From an alpha proteobacterium HIMB59 (GTDB taxonomy: Bacteria > Pseudomonadota > Alphaproteobacteria > HIMB59), in the NCBI GenBank assembly GCA_000299115.1, contig CP003801.1:744001-808000 (forward strand): DNA of 64,000 bases, read 5' to 3'. The notes below the pieces were generated by a model. That model ran no database searches and was not told the origin of the DNA. It worked only from the letters and a program-made list of their open reading frames with translations. The position numbers were made by a program, and so were the translations under genes. Below, in pieces: positions 53,049 through 64,000 of this stretch. Within the stretch, counting starts at the first letter, position 1, and every line of letters begins with the position of its first letter.

Positions 53049-54817
53049 GCATAGATCAAGAAATCACTGGCGCAGAAATAATCCTTCAAGCCTTAAAAGA
53101 TCAAGAAGTTGATACTATTTTTGGCTATCCTGGAGGAGCTGTTCTTCCTATTTATGATGCTATCTTTGGTCAAAATTTTTTAAAACATGTTTTAGTTCGA
53201 CAAGAAGCAGGTGCAGTGCATGCTGCTGAAGGTTATGCGAGATCAAGTGGAAAAGTCGGAGTACTACTCGTAACTTCTGGACCAGGTGTAACGAATGTTG
53301 TGACAGGTCTTACAGACGCTCTGATGGATAGTATTCCAATTGTATGTATTAGCGGTCAAGTTCCGTCACATTTAATTGGTACTGATGCTTTCCAAGAATG
53401 TGATACCACAGGCATAACAAGACCATGCACAAAACATAATTATCTCGTTAAAGATGTAACTAAATTATCTGAAACAATTCATGAGGCTTTTGAAATAGCT
53501 CGATCTGGACGACCTGGACCTGTTTTGATTGACATTCCAAAGGATGTTCAATTTGCAAAAGCTAAATACACACCAAAGAGTGAGATAACTTTCAAACCCC
53601 ACCGAATAAAATCAGGATCATCAGAAATTGATATTGAATTCATTGAAAAATTAATTGAACACATTCAACAATCGAAAAAACCAATATTTTATGTTGGTGG
53701 AGGTTGTTTAAATTCAGGTCCCCAAGCGAGTCAGGAGTTGATGAAATTAGTTCAAAAAACAAATATTCCAGTTACTACCACACTGCATGGGTTAGGATGT
53801 TATCCAGGAGAGGACCCAAAATCTTTAGCTATGTTAGGTATGCATGGAACGTATGAAGCTAACCTGGCTATGAATGAGTGTGATTTAATGATTAATGTCG
53901 GTGCTAGATTTGATGATCGAGTAACTGGCCGTTTAGATGCTTTTTCTCCAAGCTCGATTAAATTTCATTTTGATATTGACCAAAGTTCGATCAATAAAAA
54001 TGTTAAAGTGGATTATCATACCAACACTGATATAGCGCTCTCTTTGAAGGCAATTAATAATCATATTGAGAATAGTGGAGTGAATTTTGATCAAAATCAA
54101 TACAGTCAGTGGTGGAACCAGATAGAAGAATGGAGAGGCAAGGACTGCCTTCTTTACGAGCAAGGAGATGAAGTTATTAAACCCCAACATGCCATCAGAA
54201 GACTGTATGAATTAACAAACAAAACAGATACTTTTGTTACAACAGAAGTAGGGCAACATCAAATGTGGGCTGCCCAATATTATAAATTTTCAAAACCAAA
54301 TCGCTGGATAACCTCCGGTGGTCTTGGGACCATGGGATTTGGTATGCCAGCTGCTATCGGAGCTCAAATGGCTAATCCAGAAGCACTTGTGATTGATATA
54401 GCAGGGGAAGCCTCTTTCTTAATGAATATTCAAGAAATAGCCACCGCTGTTCAATACAAACTGCCAATCAAAATATTTATCTTAAATAACGAGTACATGG
54501 GAATGGTCAGACAATGGCAAGAATTACTACATGGTAGTCGTTACTCTGAAAGTTATGTTGATGCTCTTCCTGATTTTAAAAAGTTAGCAGAAAGTTTTAA
54601 CGCTGTGGGTGTCAGAGCTAAAAATCTCTCCGAATTAGATGATGCTATTAATGAGATGATCTCTGTCGATAGGCCTGTTATCGCTGATATTTGGGTAGAT
54701 AAAAAAGAAAATTGCTTTCCAATGATTCCAAGCGGGGCGGCGCATAATGAAATGTTATTATCAAAGTATGATAAAGAAAAACCCGAGAACCAAGAAAAAG
54801 GAAAAGTTTTAGTTTAA
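53045..54817 (+). CDS. ilvB: Acetolactate synthase large subunit
   Basis: TPP-, FAD- and Mg-dependent enzyme opening valine/leucine/isoleucine synthesis. 590 residues. TPP Glu in VRQEAGAVHAAEGYARS, FGYPGGAVLPIYDAI, VNVGARFDDRVTGRLDAF and the Mg-TPP segment DIAGEASFLMNIQEIATA, whose GEA variant is normal in alphaproteobacteria. Starts 4 bp inside miaA; followed directly by ilvH. Identification is secure. Confidence 0.97.
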   Translation: MSIDQEITGAEIILQALKDQEVDTIFGYPGGAVLPIYDAIFGQNFLKHVLVRQEAGAVHAAEGYARSSGKVGVLLVTSGPGVTNVVTGLTDALMDSIPIVCISGQVPSHLIGTDAFQECDTTGITRPCTKHNYLVKDVTKLSETIHEAFEIARSGRPGPVLIDIPKDVQFAKAKYTPKSEITFKPHRIKSGSSEIDIEFIEKLIEHIQQSKKPIFYVGGGCLNSGPQASQELMKLVQKTNIPVTTTLHGLGCYPGEDPKSLAMLGMHGTYEANLAMNECDLMINVGARFDDRVTGRLDAFSPSSIKFHFDIDQSSINKNVKVDYHTNTDIALSLKAINNHIENSGVNFDQNQYSQWWNQIEEWRGKDCLLYEQGDEVIKPQHAIRRLYELTNKTDTFVTTEVGQHQMWAAQYYKFSKPNRWITSGGLGTMGFGMPAAIGAQMANPEALVIDIAGEASFLMNIQEIATAVQYKLPIKIFILNNEYMGMVRQWQELLHGSRYSESYVDALPDFKKLAESFNAVGVRAKNLSELDDAINEMISVDRPVIADIWVDKKENCFPMIPSGAAHNEMLLSKYDKEKPENQEKGKVLV

Positions 54818-54820
54818 CTC

Positions 54821-56391
<1,571 letters not shown>

Positions 56392-56395
56392 AACA

Positions 56396-59750
<3,355 letters not shown>

Positions 59751-59758
<8 letters not shown>

Positions 59759-60185
59759 AATATTTTTAATTATTTTTTGTTTTTTATCTTTTGGAAATTT
59801 TAATTATTTAATTGATAATTTGCTTATATTTTCACTGATAAACATGGCTTTTTATTCTTTTTTAAAAGAAAAAAAGATAGATTTGTTTGATTTTATTATT
59901 TTTATTTTATCAACTTATTTGGTCGAATTGTTTTTAGGACTTCCTCTTTTCATTTCAGTTGTTAGTTTTTCATTACCTTTATTAGCTCTGAGTTATGTCA
60001 TTAATAATTACTCTATTCACTACTCAATAAATTCTATTTTTATATTTATATTAAGTTTGCTGACATTTTATTTTTTATACCCTGAACTGTTTATGATTTT
60101 AAAAATCAAGGATTATTTACCATATTTTCTAGTCTTGATTTTTTTAAGTATGAGTTTGAGATTAGATGGAAAAGAACAAAGCTAG
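59751..60185 (+). CDS. mreD: MreD-like membrane protein
   Basis: 144-residue very hydrophobic protein with about five membrane segments. Sequence similarity is weak by eye, but length, hydrophobicity and the position between mreC and mrdA match MreD. Overlaps mreC by 8 bp and mrdA by 20 bp. Call rests mainly on context. Confidence 0.75.
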
Positions 60186-61938
60186 TCAAGATAGTATAAA
60201 AATACTTAATCGTAGATCATTTATTATTACTACAATTGGTTTGATATTAAGTTTAATCGTCTCAATAAGGCTTTTCTCTTTACAAATACTTAACTTTAAT
60301 TTTTATCAAAAAAAGTCTGTTGAAAATAAAGTAGCTGTAAAAGCGACTCCACCGCTTAGGGGAGATATCTTTGATAATGAAAAAAATTTAGTTGCTGCAA
60401 ATGCATCGCTTTACGAATTTGTAATTTATAAAAATTTAAATAAAAATTATATGGATGAAGTCTCTAATTTAAATAAATTAATTAATCTTGATTTAAAAAT
60501 ATCTAATATTTCAGAAAAACTTAAATCATTTAACGCTTATACTCCATTCATCTTATCGAGAGCCAATTGGCAGCAAATAGTTGAGTTTGAAAAGAACAAA
60601 TTTCTGTTCACCTCTATAAAGATCATTGAATCTAAAAAAAGATACTATCCTCATAAAAATTTATCTCAAATTATAGGTTATATGGGTCAATCCTCGGATG
60701 ATAAGTATTTATATCCAAAAGGTGTTTTTCATTTAGAAAAAACATATGATGAACTTTTAAAAGGAAAGCCTGGGAAAATATTTAATGAAGTCAATTCTCG
60801 TGGAAAAGTTATTAGAGAGATTTCCATTGAAGAACCAATAAAAGGTAATTCTTTAGAGTTAACTATCAATTTAAAACTTCAAAATTACGCTCAATCAGTT
60901 CTTCCATTGTCTAATAAAGGATCGATTGTTGTGATAAATAGATTTGATGGATCAATCTTATCTATGAATTCAAATCCAACTTATGATGCCCAAGTTTTTG
61001 AAGATCGAGATAATGAAACTATTAATTCTTTATTAAATGACCCTGAAAAACCTTTATTAAATAGGGCTTTTACTGGTTTTTATCCCCCTGGTTCTGTTTT
61101 TAAACCTATTCCTGCTTTATTGGGTTTGAAAAAAAATATGATAAACGAAAAAACAGAAGTATTTTGCTCAGGTTCAACTTCACTTGCAGATAGAAATTAT
61201 TATTGCTGGAAAAAAGGCGGGCATGGAAAAGTAAATTTAAAAAAAGCCATCAAAGAGTCTTGTGATTGTTATTTTTATGAACTTGCAAAAAAAATAAATA
61301 TTGATGACTTATCAGAGCTTGCTACCAATCTTGGTTTAAATAACACATACAAGATCGGTCTTTCTAATGCTCAAAAGGGTCTGATCCCAAATAAAAAATG
61401 GAAAAAATCAAATTTAGAGCAAGGTTGGTACCAAGGAGAAACACTCATAACATCAATCGGACAAGGATATAATTTAACCTCTCCTTTGCAGTTAGCTACT
61501 CTGTATTCAGCATTACTAAATGGTGGAAGGTTTCCCTCCCCAAAGCTTATCAAAAATGAACCATCAAAATATCTTGGTGAGGAGCTTAATTCAAACCATC
61601 AAAAAGCTATTTTAAACGCCTTGAAAGCTGCTGTCCAAGAGCCTTCAGGAACGGCCTATAAATTGAATTTAGATAACCCAAATTTTGTAAAGATAGGAGG
61701 TAAAACAGGAACTTCCCAAGTAGTTAGAATTAAAGAGGAAGATAGAGAAGACGATCTTTATAAAACCAAGGAAATCGAGGATAAATTTAAAGATCATTCA
61801 GTTTTTGTTGGTTATGCACCAATTGATGAGCCAAAATATATAGCTTCTGTGATTATTGAAAATGGTGGATCAGGTTCAGCTGTTGCTGCCCCCATAGCAC
61901 ATAATGTTTTAAACTTTGCCTATCAAGAAAATGTTTAA
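60166..61938 (+). CDS. mrdA: Penicillin-binding protein 2 (elongasome transpeptidase)
   Basis: Class B PBP cross-linking lateral-wall peptidoglycan. 590 residues: N-terminal membrane anchor (FIITTIGLILSLIVSIRLFSLQIL), dimerisation domain (PPLRGDIFDNEKNLVAANAS), and transpeptidase with SVFK (nucleophile Ser), KESCDCYFYELAKK in the SxN position (SCD, as often in PBP2), and KTGTSQV. Overlaps mreD and rodA. Confidence 0.96.
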   Translation: MEKNKASQDSIKILNRRSFIITTIGLILSLIVSIRLFSLQILNFNFYQKKSVENKVAVKATPPLRGDIFDNEKNLVAANASLYEFVIYKNLNKNYMDEVSNLNKLINLDLKISNISEKLKSFNAYTPFILSRANWQQIVEFEKNKFLFTSIKIIESKKRYYPHKNLSQIIGYMGQSSDDKYLYPKGVFHLEKTYDELLKGKPGKIFNEVNSRGKVIREISIEEPIKGNSLELTINLKLQNYAQSVLPLSNKGSIVVINRFDGSILSMNSNPTYDAQVFEDRDNETINSLLNDPEKPLLNRAFTGFYPPGSVFKPIPALLGLKKNMINEKTEVFCSGSTSLADRNYYCWKKGGHGKVNLKKAIKESCDCYFYELAKKINIDDLSELATNLGLNNTYKIGLSNAQKGLIPNKKWKKSNLEQGWYQGETLITSIGQGYNLTSPLQLATLYSALLNGGRFPSPKLIKNEPSKYLGEELNSNHQKAILNALKAAVQEPSGTAYKLNLDNPNFVKIGGKTGTSQVVRIKEEDREDDLYKTKEIEDKFKDHSVFVGYAPIDEPKYIASVIIENGGSGSAVAAPIAHNVLNFAYQENV

Positions 61939-63034
61939 AGATTTTAAATCACTACTAAATATCAATTGGATTTATTTTTTTCTTCTATTGATAATTTTTT
62001 GGGTAGGAGAAATTAACCTATATTCTGCAGCAGGTGGTAATCTTGAACCTTGGGCTATTAGTCAATTAAAAAGATTTATTATATTTTTACCTATTGTATT
62101 TTTTATTTTGTTACTTCAGCCAAAATTTATTTTTAATGTTACAGAATTAATACTCATAGCAGTCATGTTAGGCCTCCTTATTACTCTTTTTTTTGGTTAC
62201 ACGGGCATGGGAGCCAAAAGATGGATAAGAGTAGGTGGTTTTAATTTGCAGGTATCTGAATTTGCAAAAATTTCTTTAGTTATATTTATGGCCAAATATT
62301 TTCATAAATTAAATGCTCAAAAAACCATTGGGTTAATTAGATCAATCATCCCTTTGTTGATATCTATAGCGTTGTTTTTATTAGTGGCTGTACAGCCAGA
62401 TCTTGGAACTGCTTTAATCATCTTAATTCTTGGCCTAGTCGCCATTTTTTATGCGGGAATAAAATTAATTTACCCAATTCTTTCTTTAATATTAATTGCT
62501 CTGGTAAGCCCATTTTTGTGGACTTTATTAAAACCTTATCAACAAAATAGAATTATGATTTTTTTAAATCCTGATTTAGACCCCTTGGGTAAAGGCTATC
62601 ATATTATTCAATCAAAAATAGCAATCGGATCTGGAGGATTAAATGGAAATGGCTTTCTTGAGGGTTCTCAAAGTAGCTTGGATTTTCTGCCTGAAAAAGA
62701 AACTGATTTTGTTTTTGCTATTTTTTCTGAACAATTTGGATTTACGGGATCGTTAATATTAATTTCAATTTTTTTAATATTTTTTCTTATACCTATTTTT
62801 AAAACTTTCAAATTAACCCAAGTGTTTAATAAAATTATCCTATTTGTTTTATCATTTAAAATATTCTTTGAATTTTTGATTAATGTTTCAATGACAATTG
62901 GATTGCTTCCTGTAGTTGGAGTAGCGCTACCTTTTATGTCTTATGGAGGTAGTTCACTATTGAGTAATATGATTATTTGTGCATTATTAATGAACTTAAT
63001 GTCAGTAGAAGAAAAAAAGAGAATGTTTTCATGA
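61931..63034 (+). CDS. rodA: Peptidoglycan glycosyltransferase RodA (SEDS)
   Basis: SEDS polymerase that partners PBP2. 367 residues from the ATG at 61931 (8-bp overlap with mrdA); a TTG at 61916 would add five residues. About ten membrane segments, GYTGMGAKRWIRVGGFNLQ, the catalytic-Asp region VAVQPDLGTALIIL, FLPEKETDFVFAIFSEQFGF and ALPFMSYGGSSLLSNM are diagnostic. Confidence 0.95.
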   Translation: MFKDFKSLLNINWIYFFLLLIIFWVGEINLYSAAGGNLEPWAISQLKRFIIFLPIVFFILLLQPKFIFNVTELILIAVMLGLLITLFFGYTGMGAKRWIRVGGFNLQVSEFAKISLVIFMAKYFHKLNAQKTIGLIRSIIPLLISIALFLLVAVQPDLGTALIILILGLVAIFYAGIKLIYPILSLILIALVSPFLWTLLKPYQQNRIMIFLNPDLDPLGKGYHIIQSKIAIGSGGLNGNGFLEGSQSSLDFLPEKETDFVFAIFSEQFGFTGSLILISIFLIFFLIPIFKTFKLTQVFNKIILFVLSFKIFFEFLINVSMTIGLLPVVGVALPFMSYGGSSLLSNMIICALLMNLMSVEEKKRMFS

Positions 63035-63381
63035 GTAAACTAGTCAAACGACCATGGGGCACATATACCGTATTAGCTAAATCCAAAGATTTTCTTCTAA
63101 AAAAAATCACTGTACTGCCTGAAGGTGTACTCTCATATCAATCACATAATTATCGCTCAGAACATTGGATAATAATTGAGGGTAAAGCTACAGTAATCAT
63201 TAACAATCGAACTTATTATAAAACTGAAAACGAAAATATATTTATTCCCAAAAAAGCTAAACATAGGGTTTTAAACGAAAGTGCTAAAAAAAAGCTTGTG
63301 ATTATTGAAGTTCAAACAGGAACTAAGTTTCTTGAGAGTGATATTAAGAGATACTCAGATATTTATGGGAGAAATAATTAA
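63031..63381 (+). CDS. Cupin of the phosphomannose isomerase type II family
   Basis: 116-residue stand-alone cupin equal to the C-terminal domain of ManC/type II PMI: VKRPWGTYTVL, LLKKITVLPEGVLSYQSHNYRSEHWIIIEG, and IFIPKKAKHRVLN. Metal-ligand His residues are in QSHNYRSEHW and KHRV. Start at the ATG overlapping the rodA stop (ATGA); earlier starts lie inside rodA. In this family, it may interconvert mannose-6-P and fructose-6-P for sugar-nucleotide supply; the activity is inferred. DUF6165 follows directly. Confidence 0.85.
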   Translation: MSKLVKRPWGTYTVLAKSKDFLLKKITVLPEGVLSYQSHNYRSEHWIIIEGKATVIINNRTYYKTENENIFIPKKAKHRVLNESAKKKLVIIEVQTGTKFLESDIKRYSDIYGRNN

Positions 63382-63771
63382 ATGAAAATATTAGTTGAGA
63401 TTTCTGTAGGAGAACTTTTCGATAAAATTACAATCTTAAATATAAAAACCCAAAAAATCCAGGACTCAGAAAAACTTACCAATATTAAGAATGAATTAAA
63501 TTTTCTTAATAACCAAGCTTCAAATATTAATGTCAAAGATCAAGAGTCTTTGAATCAAAATATTAATAAACTTCAATCAATAAATGAGGAATTATGGGAT
63601 ATAGAAAATTATAAAAGAGAGTGTGAAGCCAATAAAGATTTCGGAGAAAAATTTATTGAATTATCTAGGGATGTTCATTTCAAAAATGATATTCGTGCAC
63701 AAATAAAAAAAGAAATTAATCTATTAACTGACTCAATAATAGTTGAAGAAAAAGAATATTCTAAGTATTAA
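63382..63771 (+). CDS. DUF6165 family protein
   Basis: 129-residue helical protein of DUF6165, found mainly in marine alphaproteobacteria and cyanobacteria next to sugar or cell-surface genes. Recognised from the N-terminal VEISVGELFDKITILNIKTQKI and the LWDIENYKRECE segment. Function unknown. It begins with no gap after the cupin stop, so the two probably act together or are co-expressed; its 3' end overlaps convergent apt by 11 bp. Confidence 0.8.
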   Translation: MKILVEISVGELFDKITILNIKTQKIQDSEKLTNIKNELNFLNNQASNINVKDQESLNQNINKLQSINEELWDIENYKRECEANKDFGEKFIELSRDVHFKNDIRAQIKKEINLLTDSIIVEEKEYSKY

Positions 63772-64000
63772 CTCTATAAAGACTTACTAACTTTTCTTTC
63801 ATTTTAGATCTGCCATGAAGAAAAGCTAACTCTAATAAAATTATAACTCCGAGTGTCTTTGCTTTTGTCTTCCTAATTAGTTTAAGTGAGGCTTGTATGG
63901 TACCGCTAGTAGCAAAAATATCATCTATTATTACCACTTTATCTTTTTCTTGAAGCATATCTTTTTGTATTTCTAATTGATTTTTTCCATATTCAAGTTT
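63761..64000 (-). CDS. apt: Adenine phosphoribosyltransferase, N-terminus beyond window
   Basis: C-terminal 79 residues of a PRTase, entering from the right edge. The PRPP-binding motif VVIIDDIFATSGTIQASLKL and the C-terminal ILLELAFLHGRSKMK match Apt, which salvages adenine to AMP. The N-terminal part lies beyond position 64000. Confidence 0.9.
   Translation of the reverse strand, partial: KLEYGKNQLEIQKDMLQEKDKVVIIDDIFATSGTIQASLKLIRKTKAKTLGVIILLELAFLHGRSKMKEKLVSLYRVNT

Overview
The window is a gene-dense, AT-rich bacterial chromosome segment with many overlapping genes, ATGA and TAGTG junctions, and frequent TTG/GTG starts. It most likely comes from a streamlined alphaproteobacterium, plausibly a marine SAR11/HIMB59-type lineage. 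The evidence is a permuted two-piece tmRNA gene, pyridine-nucleotide transhydrogenase split into pntAA/pntAB/pntB, rpsU next to coq9, the murA-hisG-hisD-infA-RNase G-tRNA-Phe block, the hflK-hflC-degP and ilv-leuA-mre-mrd runs, a SAM-II riboswitch before metZ, and alphaproteobacterial small families (DUF1244, DUF1737, DUF6165). The placement is inferred from gene content; no rRNA is present to settle it. I saw no transposase, integrase, CRISPR array or prophage.

Layout. 1-21.9 kb is housekeeping: htpG (cut at the left edge), an M17 aminopeptidase, a lytic-transglycosylase-like lipoprotein, gshA-gshB, an AsmA-like protein, a Ca/Na antiporter, uvrB, an aspartate aminotransferase, pyk, DUF1244, an M3 oligopeptidase, an ABC1 kinase, the pnt operon, rpsU/coq9 and an SDR. 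22.0-30.4 kb is an accessory catabolic run on the plus strand: aldehyde dehydrogenase, a class III PLP enzyme resembling the phosphonate ammonia-lyase PbfA, a full TRAP transporter (dctQ-dctM-Tat-type dctP), a glutamine-synthetase-fold ligase and an iron-type alcohol dehydrogenase. Together they look like uptake and breakdown of a small amine, amino alcohol or zwitterion, possibly through gamma-glutamylation. 30.4-33.8 kb (minus) holds a HisN-like phosphatase, a FrnE-like DsbA protein, a bile-acid-symporter-family transporter and a 3-hydroxyisobutyrate-dehydrogenase-family enzyme, divergent from a hotdog thioesterase.

34.3-36.5 kb is a sulfur/methionine unit: SAM-II riboswitch, OsmC-family gene, a 17-bp RNA hairpin, metZ and DUF1737. 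It is followed by tRNA-Thr(GGT), YqaA with small coupled ORFs, and clpB. 40-44.7 kb is the murA-his-infA-RNase G block ending in tRNA-Phe(GAA), with the usual maf and yacG genes absent. 44.8-47.0 kb has a MazG-like protein, an uncharacterised four-gene operon of tiny single-domain proteins (NTF2-like, two small alpha/beta proteins, cupin) and the tmRNA gene. 47.0-64 kb is conserved core: thyX, mrp, hflK-hflC-degP-miaA, ilvB-ilvH-ilvC-leuA, mreB-mreC-mreD-mrdA-rodA, a PMI-type cupin, DUF6165, and apt cut at the right edge.

The least explained parts are the 22-30 kb TRAP/ligase/dehydrogenase cluster, the riboswitch-OsmC-hairpin-metZ unit and the 45.2-46.5 kb small-protein operon.
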